Shown in pieces: positions 51,525-60,570 of a DNA stretch of 64,000 nt. The notes below the pieces were generated by a model, which was not told where the DNA came from, ran no database searches, and was given only the letters and a program-made list of their open reading frames with translations. The stretch is from assembly GCA_049611805.1 (NCBI GenBank), contig JBMZAX010000005.1:1-64000 (forward strand), read 5' to 3'. The stretch is from UBA7378 sp049611805 (GTDB lineage Bacteria > Pseudomonadota > Alphaproteobacteria > RS24). Made by a program: the position numbers and the translations under genes. Each line of letters opens with the position of its first letter. Within the stretch, counting starts at the first letter, position 1.

Positions 51525-52802
51525 ATGTTGGAAATTAATGGCAAAGAATTTATTCCGGATGACGACTTGGTAATTCAGGGCGACGAATTTTCGGCATGCG
51601 ATATCGAGCAGCCGGCGGTTATCCGCAATCCGTTTCCGTATTACGACTTGATGCGTGACAAACCGATTCAATTTGGCGTGCGCGGCTATCCGCCCGGAAC
51701 CGTGCAGGGTGTCGATGAACCGATACCCGCATGGGGCATTTTTCGTTATGACGATGTGAAGCATGTTTATGCCAATCACAAGATTTTCTCCTCGGAGGAT
51801 CGCATGCAGGAGGCGTCGGAAGCACCTTCCATGATGCTTGTGAACCACGACCAACCTGAACACACGTTCCTGCGCAATGTGGCCCGTCAGGCCTTTTCGC
51901 CAAAGCGCGTCGATCAGGATGTGGCGCCTTGGTTGGCCGAAATTTGTGACCACATGCTGGAAAAGGAAGGGCCCGGCAATGTTGATTTCATGACCAATCT
52001 GGCCGCCGATTTGCCCGCACGCTTTATTGCGAAACTGCTTGGCACGCCGGCCGATGAATATCGGAAAATCCGCCAGTTTGCCGATGCCTATATGGGAACG
52101 TCCACCCAGACGACGGAAGAAAAACTCGCGACCAGTATCGAATTTAACGAGTATTTCACCTATCACGTTGAAGAGCGTTACAAGCAAATCGAAGCCGGGA
52201 CAGCCGAAGACAATCTGATGACAGGCTTTATTGTCGCCGAAGATGATGACGGTAAAAAACTGACACCGGAAGAAGTGAAAAAGTTTTGCATCACGATGGT
52301 CGCCGGCGGCGCTGAATCAAGCGTGTTCCTGCTTGGCAATCAGGTTGTGTCCTTTTTGGAAATGCCGGAGCTGTATCAAAAAATGCGCGAAGACCGCTCT
52401 TTGATCCGGCCTTTCCTGGAAGAAAATATTCGCCGCACGGGCCCCATCCAGCGCCTGTTCCGCGAGTGTTTGGAAGACACTATGATCGGGGATCAGGAAA
52501 TCAAAGAGGGCGAGTGGGTGTGCGTGTTTAACGGGTCGGGCAATCACGATCCCAGCATGTTTGAAAATCCGTCCGAGTTCATCATGAACCGTCCGAATGT
52601 GGGCAAGAACCTGACTTTCGGTCACGGCATTCACCATTGCATCGCCGCCCTTGTTGCGCGCAACGAAGCGGCAGCGATGATGAACGGCATTTTGGACCGG
52701 TATAAAGCGGTTGAGCCGGGCGACGGCGAAGTGATTTTTCAGGACCGTAATTTCATTAATTATGGCCCCTCTACCGTACCTGTAAACTTTGTGCCGGCCT
52801 AA
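51525..52802 (+). CDS. Cytochrome P450
   Basis: A 425-residue soluble bacterial P450. The heme-binding motif is FGHGIHHCIA with Cys372 as the iron ligand; the K-helix ExxR is EENIRR. The I-helix oxygen-activation motif, usually AGxDT, reads AGGAESS, with Glu-Ser in place of Asp/Glu-Thr. It is flanked by an SDR, a BVMO and a ferredoxin on the same strand and so should receive electrons from that ferredoxin. The substrate, probably a hydrocarbon or terpenoid, is not indicated by sequence. It begins 30 bases after the SDR stop. Confidence 0.93.
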   Translation: MLEINGKEFIPDDDLVIQGDEFSACDIEQPAVIRNPFPYYDLMRDKPIQFGVRGYPPGTVQGVDEPIPAWGIFRYDDVKHVYANHKIFSSEDRMQEASEAPSMMLVNHDQPEHTFLRNVARQAFSPKRVDQDVAPWLAEICDHMLEKEGPGNVDFMTNLAADLPARFIAKLLGTPADEYRKIRQFADAYMGTSTQTTEEKLATSIEFNEYFTYHVEERYKQIEAGTAEDNLMTGFIVAEDDDGKKLTPEEVKKFCITMVAGGAESSVFLLGNQVVSFLEMPELYQKMREDRSLIRPFLEENIRRTGPIQRLFRECLEDTMIGDQEIKEGEWVCVFNGSGNHDPSMFENPSEFIMNRPNVGKNLTFGHGIHHCIAALVARNEAAAMMNGILDRYKAVEPGDGEVIFQDRNFINYGPSTVPVNFVPA

Positions 52803-52835
52803 GGCGTCACAAAAGAGTGAAGAGGATTGTTGGAT

Positions 52836-54446
52836 ATGAGCGATAATTCGATCGAACATTTGGATGTTGTGGTTGTTGGCGCCGGTTTTGCGGGCATGTA
52901 TGCCGTTTACCGCGCCAATAAGGACAATCGCAGTGTGAAATGTTTTGAAGCCGGCACGGATGTCGGCGGCACATGGTACTGGAACCGTTATCCGGGTGCG
53001 CGGGTGGATATTGAGTGTTTGGAATATTCCTATTCTTTCGATGAAACCTTGCAGCAGGAATGGGAGTGGACGGAACGTTATGCGGGGCAGGATGAAATTC
53101 TGAGCTACGCCAAACACGTTGCCGAACGCTATAATTTGCGCGACTACATGCACTTCGAAACGCGCGTGGAATCGGCCATCTTCAATGAGGAAACGCAGCG
53201 TTGGGAAGTCAAAACCAATCGCGGCGATCACATTTCGGCGAAATTCTGCTTTATGGCGACCGGGCTGATTTCAGCCCCCGTTGACCCCGATTTTGAGGGC
53301 TTGGACGGATTTAAGGGCGAGCAATATATGACCAGCCGCTGGCCCAAGGAAGAAATTCAGTTTGGCGGCAAGCGTGTCGGTATCGTCGGCACCGGTTCGA
53401 GCGGCATTCAGGTCATTTCCGAAATTGCCGAAAAATGCGGCGAGCTTCTGGTTTTCCAGCGCACGCCGTCATATGTCATTCCGCTGCAAAACCATAAACT
53501 CGAAAACGGGCAGGCTGAAAAAATCAAAAGCAAATATGACGAGTTGCGGGCACTGGAAAAAGAGAGTTTTGGCGGGTTCATCTTGCTGCATTCCGACCTG
53601 TCGCCGCTGCCTTCCAAGTCAGCTTTGGAGTTGAGCGAGGAAGAGCGTCGGGCGGAATATGAAAACCGCTGGAAGTCGGGTGGCCTGTCGCCCTATTACG
53701 CGTTCACGGATACGCTGATGGATGAAGACAGCAATGCGACCATGGCGGAGTTTGCCCGGGAAAAAATTCGCGAACGTGTGAACGACCCGAAGATTGCCGA
53801 GAAGCTGTCGCCGGACTATCACATTTTGACGCGGCGTCTGTCACCGGAGACGAACTTCCTTGAGCAGTTTAACCGCGACAATGTCGATCTGGTTGATTTG
53901 AATGAAAAGCCGATCACGCGTTTCACCGAAACCGGCATTATTGTCGGCGACGAAGAGATTGAGCTTGATATTATCATTTTCGCCACCGGTTTTGATGTGA
54001 TGACGGGGGCGATGGATCGCATAGATATTCGCGGTCGTGACGCGCAAGCGCTGAAGAGCCGCTGGAAAGAAGGTCTGACAAGCTATCTCGGTCTGATGAC
54101 CCGTGGCTTTCCGAATTTTTTCTGGATCAACGGCCCGCACAGCCAGTTCTACAACCCCATTCTTCTTGCCGAGTTCCAATGCGATCTGATTTTTGACGCG
54201 TTGAACCATATGGACGCCTCCGGCAAGAAAATTTTGGAGGCGACGGAAGAAAACGAGCAGGGCTGGGTCGATTTGACCAATCAGATTGGCAATATGACCC
54301 TGTTCCCCAAATCCAACAATTACTACATGGGTGACAATATTCCGGGCAAGCCGCGTCAGACGGTCTTTTTCCTGGGCGGGTTTCCGATGTATCGCGAGCA
54401 GTGCGAAGCGGCATTTGACGGCTTGAACGCTTTCGAAGTGACCTAA
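52836..54446 (+). CDS. Baeyer-Villiger-type flavin monooxygenase (divergent signature)
   Basis: A 536-residue class B flavin monooxygenase. FAD motif GAGFAG (residues 15-20), VGGTWYWNRYPGARVD, the NADPH motif GTGSSG (185-190), and ATGFDVMTGA are all clear, with the RR...NRDNV..VDL region of cyclohexanone/phenylacetone monooxygenases. The BVMO fingerprint FxGxxxHxxxW(P/D) is conserved except that the His is Met165 (FKGEQYMTSRWP, residues 159-170). It would insert oxygen next to a ketone to give an ester or lactone, unless the change alters its chemistry. Start ATG 52836 fits GAGGA 9 bases upstream. Confidence 0.92.
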   Translation: MSDNSIEHLDVVVVGAGFAGMYAVYRANKDNRSVKCFEAGTDVGGTWYWNRYPGARVDIECLEYSYSFDETLQQEWEWTERYAGQDEILSYAKHVAERYNLRDYMHFETRVESAIFNEETQRWEVKTNRGDHISAKFCFMATGLISAPVDPDFEGLDGFKGEQYMTSRWPKEEIQFGGKRVGIVGTGSSGIQVISEIAEKCGELLVFQRTPSYVIPLQNHKLENGQAEKIKSKYDELRALEKESFGGFILLHSDLSPLPSKSALELSEEERRAEYENRWKSGGLSPYYAFTDTLMDEDSNATMAEFAREKIRERVNDPKIAEKLSPDYHILTRRLSPETNFLEQFNRDNVDLVDLNEKPITRFTETGIIVGDEEIELDIIIFATGFDVMTGAMDRIDIRGRDAQALKSRWKEGLTSYLGLMTRGFPNFFWINGPHSQFYNPILLAEFQCDLIFDALNHMDASGKKILEATEENEQGWVDLTNQIGNMTLFPKSNNYYMGDNIPGKPRQTVFFLGGFPMYREQCEAAFDGLNAFEVT

Positions 54447-54640
54447 CCGACGGCTGCGACCGCCAATGTAAGGAGATGGAATTGGGCACCCAAGAACTGA
54501 AACCGGCTGTCTTGTGGATATCGCCATTGAGGGGCCGACAGTTCCGGAGCCGTTAAACTGACTTACGATTTCCGCGAAATTTTGTAACATAATCCAGCGC
54601 CAGCCTTCGGGCCGGCGCCCTTTGCCAATTGGAGACATAA
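54447..54640 (+). other. Spacer between BVMO and ferredoxin with a hairpin
   Basis: A hairpin at 54597-54618 (8 bp with one A/C mismatch and a TTCG loop) lies 22 bases upstream of the ferredoxin ATG. It lacks a long T-run, so it may be a weak terminator or an RNA-stabilising stem. A 24- to 26-codon frame starting at 54476/54482 has a good AAGGAG site but no recognisable product. Confidence 0.5.
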
Positions 54641-54955
54641 ATGAAAATTCACGTAACAGACCGCGACGGAGCAGAACATGTCGTTGAGGGGCAGGAGGGC
54701 GATGCGCTCATGATCCCGTTGCAGGGTGCCGATCTGGTTGACGCAACTTGTAGCGGTTCATGTTCATGCGCCACATGCCATGTCTTTGTCGATGAGGCGT
54801 TTCTGTCGAAATTGCCAGAACCGGAAAGTGCGGAAGAGGAGATGCTTGACTTCCTCGTTGAACGAAAGCCCGAAAGCCGTCTGGCCTGTCAGCTGAAAAT
54901 CACGCCGGAAATTGACAACATCAAAGTGACCGTTGCGCCCGAAGAAGGTTTTTAA
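54641..54955 (+). CDS. 2Fe-2S ferredoxin, adrenodoxin type
   Basis: A 104-residue ferredoxin. The four cluster cysteines are in CSGSCSCATC and LACQ, spaced as in adrenodoxin/putidaredoxin-like proteins (CxxxxCxxC and a distal C). These pass electrons from a ferredoxin reductase to a P450. It is last in the SDR-P450-BVMO operon. No ferredoxin reductase is present in the window, so a housekeeping reductase must serve it. Confidence 0.93.
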   Translation: MKIHVTDRDGAEHVVEGQEGDALMIPLQGADLVDATCSGSCSCATCHVFVDEAFLSKLPEPESAEEEMLDFLVERKPESRLACQLKITPEIDNIKVTVAPEEGF

Positions 54956-54967
54956 TCCGGCCGCTTA

Positions 54968-55009
54968 TTGCCCGTCATTTATCGCCTGTCATTTATTGCC
55001 CGTCATCAT
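54968..55009 (+). repeat. 14-bp tandem repeat between ferredoxin and the MarR-like gene
   Basis: Three imperfect copies of TTGCCCGTCATTTA (starts 54968, 54982, 54996) lie between the two convergent stop codons. Confidence 0.9.
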
Positions 55010-55040
55010 CCGATGGCGGGCTCAACCTTGTGACATTTCC

Positions 55041-56198
55041 TCAGACCGCGGCGTCTTTGAGCGGTTGCTCTTCGCGAAAAGGGCCGGGGTAAATTTTGAA
55101 AATTTCATGCGTTCTGGCGAATATGGAAATAACCATATTTATCTCTTCGTCGCTCAATTCGGCAATCAGATCTTGCAGATAATCTTTGCCATTGCTGAGC
55201 ATGTCCTGAACAACTCTTTTGCCTTCCTCGGTCAGGCAAACGATTTTCTCGCGGCCCGAAGCCGGGTTCTCGGTAATGGTAAGAATGTTGAGCGGCGGGT
55301 CGGTCAGCGACCGTATGGCTTTTGAAACAGAGCTGCTGGTAATCTCCAGCCAGTCTTTGAGGGTTTGCTCGATGAGCTTGCGCTCCATTTTTTCACCGTC
55401 GACACCTTGTGCGGCAATGGCCCATAAAATAATCACCTGCTGGCGGTTCAGCGAAGCGCCTTTGCGCAAGGCCGCTTCCACCCGGTTGCCAGCCTTATAG
55501 TGAATGGGAAAAAATATATCGAGCTGCATCAGCGCCGAATATTCGCGCGGCACACGCGGAATTTCTTCAAAGCCGTAACTGCGTTCCAGAAATCCGGCGG
55601 CGAGAGGGTGCTGAAGCAGCTGGTTCGATTTTTGCGGGTCTTCGTGCAACTCGCCGAGTTCAATGCGTTCCTGGTCGATCATGCGGTTAAAAATCGCATT
55701 GGTTTTGGAATAAATATACAGACAGATATCGCGCTCGGCATCATATTTGGACATATTGTCGAGAAACCAGCGGCACATGGATGTGCCGTTTTTCACCATG
55801 CCATGCACGAATTTTTGGCCGCGCGGCGTCAGCGTTATGAGTTTCTCGCGCGCCGATTTGGGGTGTTCTTCAATCGTTATAAGCTCAAGCGGGCTTTTGG
55901 CGAGGGCGCGAATGGCCTTGGAGATGGCACTGCTGCTGATGTCATACCAGCCCGTCATCGTGTTCTCGATATATTTCCGGCGCATTGACAGGCCTTCAAT
56001 GCCTTCCGAACGAATGGTCCATAAAACGGCCACTTGATGCCGGTTGAGAATATCATTGGTACGAAGCGTGTCTTCCACCTTCATGCCAACCACATAGTGA
56101 ATTCTAAAGAAAAGGTCCAAGAGCTTTTCAGCGGCTTCATCCCTTGGGCAATGTTCAACCATCACCTCAGGTGTATTTTGGGTGTGTTCTAGAGCCAT
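55041..56198 (-). CDS. Single-chain tandem MarR-like transcriptional regulator
   Basis: A 385-residue protein made of two MarR-type winged-helix units in exact register 199 residues apart. Matching segments are LNRHQVAVLW / LNRQQVIILW (51 / 250), ISSSAISKAIRAL / ITSSSVSKAIRSL (recognition helix, 87 / 286) and REKLITLTPRG / REKIVCLTEEG (wing, 117 / 316), each followed by a long C-terminal dimerisation-type helix. Ordinary MarR proteins are ~150-residue homodimers; here one chain could supply both halves. It lies between the P450-BVMO operon and the hydrolase and acyl-CoA synthetase genes, so it is the likely regulator of this island. Confidence 0.85.
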   Translation of the reverse strand: MALEHTQNTPEVMVEHCPRDEAAEKLLDLFFRIHYVVGMKVEDTLRTNDILNRHQVAVLWTIRSEGIEGLSMRRKYIENTMTGWYDISSSAISKAIRALAKSPLELITIEEHPKSAREKLITLTPRGQKFVHGMVKNGTSMCRWFLDNMSKYDAERDICLYIYSKTNAIFNRMIDQERIELGELHEDPQKSNQLLQHPLAAGFLERSYGFEEIPRVPREYSALMQLDIFFPIHYKAGNRVEAALRKGASLNRQQVIILWAIAAQGVDGEKMERKLIEQTLKDWLEITSSSVSKAIRSLTDPPLNILTITENPASGREKIVCLTEEGKRVVQDMLSNGKDYLQDLIAELSDEEINMVISIFARTHEIFKIYPGPFREEQPLKDAAV

Positions 56199-56316
56199 GC
56201 ACCACGCGTATCACAATTCGTCGGCCTTTCAAATATGCACATCGTTTAAAAAACGACCCAGCTTTCCAGGCAAGGCAATCCTTACCGGTCAAATGGCCTT
56301 GTTAACCGTGGATAAT

Positions 56317-57126
56317 CTATCGCTGAAACTGTCCGGCAAATTCCAGCAATGCGCTGTTGTATTTGTCCTTTTCTTCGACAAAAGGCACATGGCCGGAATT
56401 TTCAAACTCGATTGTCGTGGTCTGGTCGTGAAAATCCTGAACTGAGCGGCACACATTCGGGTCCACGACGCCATCTTGTGCGCCCACCACAACAAGGGCG
56501 GGAACCGACAGTTCCGCGAGCTTCTGGCGCTGGTCAAGCGTGCCCAATTCGGCCAGCGTCTCCACTGCGCGCGGCGAGGCTTCCATGAACATTTCCAGCA
56601 GCCAGGCAACGGTTTTGTCGTCAGCACCTTCAGCAAAACAGCCAAGCGCCAGATTGGGCAGAACGTTTTCCGGGTCGGCTTTAACCGCGCCGACAGTTTC
56701 TTGAAATTCCTCCGGAGAACCGCCATGCGGATAATCGGGCTTCGTCACATGGGCCGGTGTCGCGCCGGCCGTCAAAACAACGCCCTTGCAAATTTCCCCC
56801 AGCGCCAGTGCCGCCTCAACGGTAACTGCCGCACCGATCGACCATCCGTTTAGAATGACGGATTTCAGGCCAAGCTCGGATACCAGCGCGACGACATCGC
56901 CGGCAATTGCCGAAATGCTCAAATCCTCAAAATCGCTGTCGGAGCGCCCGCACCCTCTATGGTCAAGCGTCACAACCTGAAAGCCTGCGCGTGTCAGAAC
57001 CGTAACGGTCTGATCCCATGCCCGCGCATTGGCACCCCAACCGTGGATCAGCACGATTGCCGTGTCGCCCGCGCCGGATGTTTCGTAAAAAATCTTGCCG
57101 TTATTTTCCCTCTGAATATAGGCCAT
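56317..57126 (-). CDS. Alpha/beta hydrolase (putative lactonase/esterase of the island)
   Basis: A 269-residue protein. HGWGANARAW (oxyanion), DHRGCGRSD, nucleophile elbow GWSIGAA, the late acidic VGAQDGVVD and the histidine in SGHVPFVEE are in order. Ser is present in the GxSxG. As the BVMO of this island would make an ester or lactone, this enzyme is a natural candidate to hydrolyse it; that is inference from position. ATG 57126 was chosen because the longer frame crosses the promoter. Confidence 0.87.
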   Translation of the reverse strand: MAYIQRENNGKIFYETSGAGDTAIVLIHGWGANARAWDQTVTVLTRAGFQVVTLDHRGCGRSDSDFEDLSISAIAGDVVALVSELGLKSVILNGWSIGAAVTVEAALALGEICKGVVLTAGATPAHVTKPDYPHGGSPEEFQETVGAVKADPENVLPNLALGCFAEGADDKTVAWLLEMFMEASPRAVETLAELGTLDQRQKLAELSVPALVVVGAQDGVVDPNVCRSVQDFHDQTTTIEFENSGHVPFVEEKDKYNSALLEFAGQFQR

Positions 57127-57166
57127 CGTCCCGTTTCCCCCCTCACCGAGCAATAAAATTATGTCG

Positions 57167-57185
57167 AAAATATAAATTATATTTT
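57167..57185. promoter_or_regulatory. 19-bp palindrome between the hydrolase and acyl-CoA synthetase genes
   Basis: Perfect 8-bp arms AAAATATA/TATATTTT around a 3-base centre, in an AT-rich divergent promoter region between genes starting at 57126 (minus) and 57312 (plus). Size and symmetry suit a MarR-type operator; the single-chain MarR encoded next door is the obvious candidate. Confidence 0.5.
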
Positions 57186-57311
57186 GAAAATAATATGATA
57201 ATAACACAATGAAATTTTTACAATAAAAGGTTTCACGCCGAACTGCCCGGAAGAGCCGGCCGTTTTGTCGGTGGTGAATTTTTGTGAAAACTGCAAGCGG
57301 GGAGAGGCACC

Positions 57312-58856
57312 ATGCAGAACAATCATCAAGTCAATTACGCCATGGGGCAAGTAATTCTCAAACAGGCCGAACTTTCTCCCGATACGCATGCGCTGACCTT
57401 TGAGGGGGAAAGCCTGACTTTTGATGTTTTTGCAGACCGCATATTGAGAACGGCGACGGCATTGCGCAACGCCGGTGTGTCGCGCGGCGACCGGGTCGGT
57501 TTTATCGGACACAACCACCCTTGTTTTCTTCTAATTCTTTATGCGTGCAGCTGTATCGGTGCCATTTTTGTGCCGTTGAATTTCCGGCTGACGTCGACGG
57601 AAGTGCGCTTCATCGCCAATGATGCGGGGGTAAAGATCATGTTTGCCGATGCCGCGTGCCGCCCGCTTATCGATGCCGAGCGCGCCGCGCTTCGCTGCGC
57701 CGATTTTATTGCCACGGAAGGTTCCCAAGCCGACTGGCTGGATTTGGACGCCTTTGTCGGCGACGCAGAACCATTGGGTTTTTGCGAGCATCTGAACGAA
57801 GAGGACGTCGCGCTCATCATGTACACATCGGGCACGACGGGGCTGCCGAAAGGCGCGATGCTGACCCATGGCAATATTTTCTGGAACGCCCTCAATGTGG
57901 CCTTTATGGGGGTGCGCATGAAGGGCGCGACGCTCACTTGCGCGCCGCTGTTTCATATTGGCGGGCTGAACGTCACCACCCATGTTTCGCTGTCGCTTGG
58001 GGTCGGTGTGATTTTGCACAAGAGCTTTGAAGCGGGCGATGTGCTGGCCGATATTGAAAAATACCGCGTGTCGACAATGTTCGGGGCGCCGACCATGTTT
58101 TTGATGATGTCGCAGCACGAAAATTTTGAAAAAGCCGACCTCGGCAGCATCATCTCTTTTAATGTCGGTGCCGCGCCCGTTCCCCTGTCATTGCTGGAAA
58201 CCTATCACAAGCGGGGCATTGCCCTTGAGCAGGGCTACGGGCTGACCGAAACATCGCCTTACGTCAGTGTGCTGGCGAGCGAATATGCGCTGGAAAAAAC
58301 CGGTTCGGCGGGGAAGAACCTCACCTTTACCTCTGTTCGCATTGTGGACGAGGACAATCAGCCCGTGGCCGCCGGACAACGCGGCGAGGTTTGCATTAAG
58401 GGGCCGAATGTCATGCAGGGATATTGGAACCGGCCGGAAGCAACGGCCGAGGCGATTGACGAATTGGGGTGGTTTCACAGCGGCGATATTGGCTATCTCG
58501 ATGAAGACGGGTTTTTGTTCATCTGCGACCGGTTGAAAGACATGATTATTACCGGCGGCGAAAATGTCTATCCGGCCGAAGTGGAAAGCGCGCTTTACGA
58601 ACATGAGGACATAAACGAGGTCGCCATTTTCGGCCTGCCGGACGAAAAATGGGGCGAGGTGGTGGTCGCGGCAATCGCGATGCATGAAGGCAAAACCATG
58701 GAGCTTGCCGACTTGCGTGATTTCGCGTCACAAAGCCTGGCCAAATATAAAATACCGACCGTGCTGCATATTGTTGACGCATTGCCGCGCAATCCGGCCG
58801 GCAAGGTGCAGAAATTTATTCTGCGCGATGAGCTGATCGGCGCGTCCGACACCTAG
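57312..58856 (+). CDS. Acyl-CoA synthetase (AMP-forming)
   Basis: A 514-residue adenylate-forming enzyme. The P-loop-like YTSGTTGLPKGAMLTHGN, the LEQGYGLTETSP motif, GWFHSGDIGYLDEDGFLFI and the C-terminal lysine motif (NPAGKVQKF) are intact. It activates a carboxylic acid as its CoA thioester, the entry step to beta-oxidation for hydroxy acids or fatty acids released by the hydrolase. The 3' end is 13 bases from the convergent oxidoreductase stop. Confidence 0.93.
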   Translation: MQNNHQVNYAMGQVILKQAELSPDTHALTFEGESLTFDVFADRILRTATALRNAGVSRGDRVGFIGHNHPCFLLILYACSCIGAIFVPLNFRLTSTEVRFIANDAGVKIMFADAACRPLIDAERAALRCADFIATEGSQADWLDLDAFVGDAEPLGFCEHLNEEDVALIMYTSGTTGLPKGAMLTHGNIFWNALNVAFMGVRMKGATLTCAPLFHIGGLNVTTHVSLSLGVGVILHKSFEAGDVLADIEKYRVSTMFGAPTMFLMMSQHENFEKADLGSIISFNVGAAPVPLSLLETYHKRGIALEQGYGLTETSPYVSVLASEYALEKTGSAGKNLTFTSVRIVDEDNQPVAAGQRGEVCIKGPNVMQGYWNRPEATAEAIDELGWFHSGDIGYLDEDGFLFICDRLKDMIITGGENVYPAEVESALYEHEDINEVAIFGLPDEKWGEVVVAAIAMHEGKTMELADLRDFASQSLAKYKIPTVLHIVDALPRNPAGKVQKFILRDELIGASDT

Positions 58857-58869
58857 GCTTTCGGGCCGG

Positions 58870-59889
58870 CTATTCCGGCTCGGCGAGTTTCAATAATTGC
58901 TTGCCGAAATTCTGTCCCGTATAGAGGCGTTGCAATGTGGCGGGTATGTTTTCAAAGCCCTCGGCAATATCGACCTCATAGACGATATCGCCCGATGCGA
59001 CCCATCCCATTAACTGCTCGATCGCCTCCATGGCGCGGGGCAGAAAATCGAGAATAATAAAACCCTGCATGCGCCCGCGATTGGTCACCAGTGCCATCAG
59101 ATTGTTCGGGCCGGGTTCGGGCTGTTTGGCATTATAGGTGGAGATCGACCCGCACAGCACAACCCGCCCGTAAAGATTGATGTGATTGAGGGCCGCTTCC
59201 AGAATATCGCCGCCCACATTGTCGAAAAATATATCCCATTTGTCGGGGCAGTGATGGGCGATCTGCTCGGACACATTTTCTGACTTATAATCGATAACGG
59301 CATCGAAACCGGCTTTTTCCATGAGCCATTGGCATTTCTTTTCGCCGCCCGCAATGCCGACCACGCGGCAACCTTTCAGCTTGGCAATCTGGCCGACAAC
59401 CGAACCGGTGGCACCGGCCGCACCCGAAACAAGTACGGTTTCACCGGCCTTCGGCATGCCGATATCCATCAGCCCGAAATAGGCCGTCATGCCGGTAATG
59501 CCCAGAATGGAAAGCATCATTTCCGGCGATACGCCGGGCGGCAATTTGTTCACCCCCGTGGGGCCTTTGCCCGGCGTCACAACGGCATAATCCTGCCAGC
59601 AGCCGGTGGTTTGCACCACATCACCGACGCCAAACTCGGCATGGTTGGAGGCCACAACTTGCGATACCGAGCCTGCGCGCATCGGCTCGCCAATGGCCAC
59701 GGGCGGCAAATAGCCGGGCCGGTCGACCATCCAATTGCGCTGTGTCGGGTCAAATGAAAACATCAGATTTTTCACCAGCACATCGCCGTCGCCAATTTCG
59801 GGCACATCCGTTTCGGCATAGGAAAAATTTTGCGGGCCAATCATGCCGTCGGGACGCGCGGATAATAGCCATTGTCGGTTGGTGGTCAT
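58870..59889 (-). CDS. Zinc-independent medium-chain NADPH oxidoreductase (2-alkenal/prostaglandin reductase type)
   Basis: A 339-residue MDR enzyme. The FDPTQRNWM start, SGAAGATGSVVGQIAKLKG dinucleotide motif and QGFIILDF near the C-terminus are those of the leukotriene B4 12-hydroxydehydrogenase/curcumin reductase group. They reduce alpha,beta-unsaturated carbonyls with NADPH. It is downstream of a TetR gene on the same strand. Confidence 0.9.
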   Translation of the reverse strand: MTTNRQWLLSARPDGMIGPQNFSYAETDVPEIGDGDVLVKNLMFSFDPTQRNWMVDRPGYLPPVAIGEPMRAGSVSQVVASNHAEFGVGDVVQTTGCWQDYAVVTPGKGPTGVNKLPPGVSPEMMLSILGITGMTAYFGLMDIGMPKAGETVLVSGAAGATGSVVGQIAKLKGCRVVGIAGGEKKCQWLMEKAGFDAVIDYKSENVSEQIAHHCPDKWDIFFDNVGGDILEAALNHINLYGRVVLCGSISTYNAKQPEPGPNNLMALVTNRGRMQGFIILDFLPRAMEAIEQLMGWVASGDIVYEVDIAEGFENIPATLQRLYTGQNFGKQLLKLAEPE

Positions 59890-59910
59890 GATATTTCTCC
59901 TTGGAATGGT

Positions 59911-60570
59911 TCACAAAGTCGGCGCACCGCCGGCGCGAATGCCGGTGATGATGAAGCAGGCATTCGTCACGAAAATATTTTCCGACGCAAAGCCGTCGAT
60001 AAAATTCTGCACATCTTCGGGCACAATCTCGTCCTGCAGGCTTGGGCCCTGATCGGCTCCGGAAACACCGATCAAAAGCACGCCCATGGCTTTGACAAGC
60101 TCGGTGGCTTGCCCAAGCGTCATGCCGAGCACCGGCGCGCTGGCTTGCGCGATGAGTTTTATGCGCGCAGCAAAAAGGCGTTTGGTCGCGACCAGATGTT
60201 CGAAAGAAACATTGTGCTCAATCATATGCTCCAGCCGCACCAGCAGCGGCACAAAGCCGTCATCCGCCATGGCGCTATTGTGCAAGTTCCGACAATAATC
60301 GCGATCGCTCATATCGCTTTGCAAGCTGTTGATGAAAACATCGCTCCAGCGCAACAGGGCTTGGCCGTAAAGGGCCAAAAACACTTCTTCGCGGGTTGCG
60401 AAATAGAGGTAAAGCGTGCCTTTGGCGACACCGGCCTGCTTTGCCAAATTCGCCATTGAAAACGATTCATATCCAACAGCCTCAAAATGCGTTTTCGCCG
60501 CATCCAGGATTTGCTGACGCCGAAAATGCTTCTGGTCTTGGGTGCGGGCACGGTGAAGCGCAGGGCTCAT
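59911..60570 (-). CDS. TetR family transcriptional regulator
   Basis: A 219-residue regulator. The N-terminal DNA-binding domain (QQILDAAKTHFEAVGYESFSMANLAKQAGVAKGTLYLYFATREEV) is classical. The aldehyde dehydrogenase gene lies upstream and overlaps by four bases (ATGA), so the regulator is translated from the same message as its probable target. A palindrome ahead of the dehydrogenase is a candidate operator. Confidence 0.92.
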   Translation of the reverse strand: MSPALHRARTQDQKHFRRQQILDAAKTHFEAVGYESFSMANLAKQAGVAKGTLYLYFATREEVFLALYGQALLRWSDVFINSLQSDMSDRDYCRNLHNSAMADDGFVPLLVRLEHMIEHNVSFEHLVATKRLFAARIKLIAQASAPVLGMTLGQATELVKAMGVLLIGVSGADQGPSLQDEIVPEDVQNFIDGFASENIFVTNACFIITGIRAGGAPTL

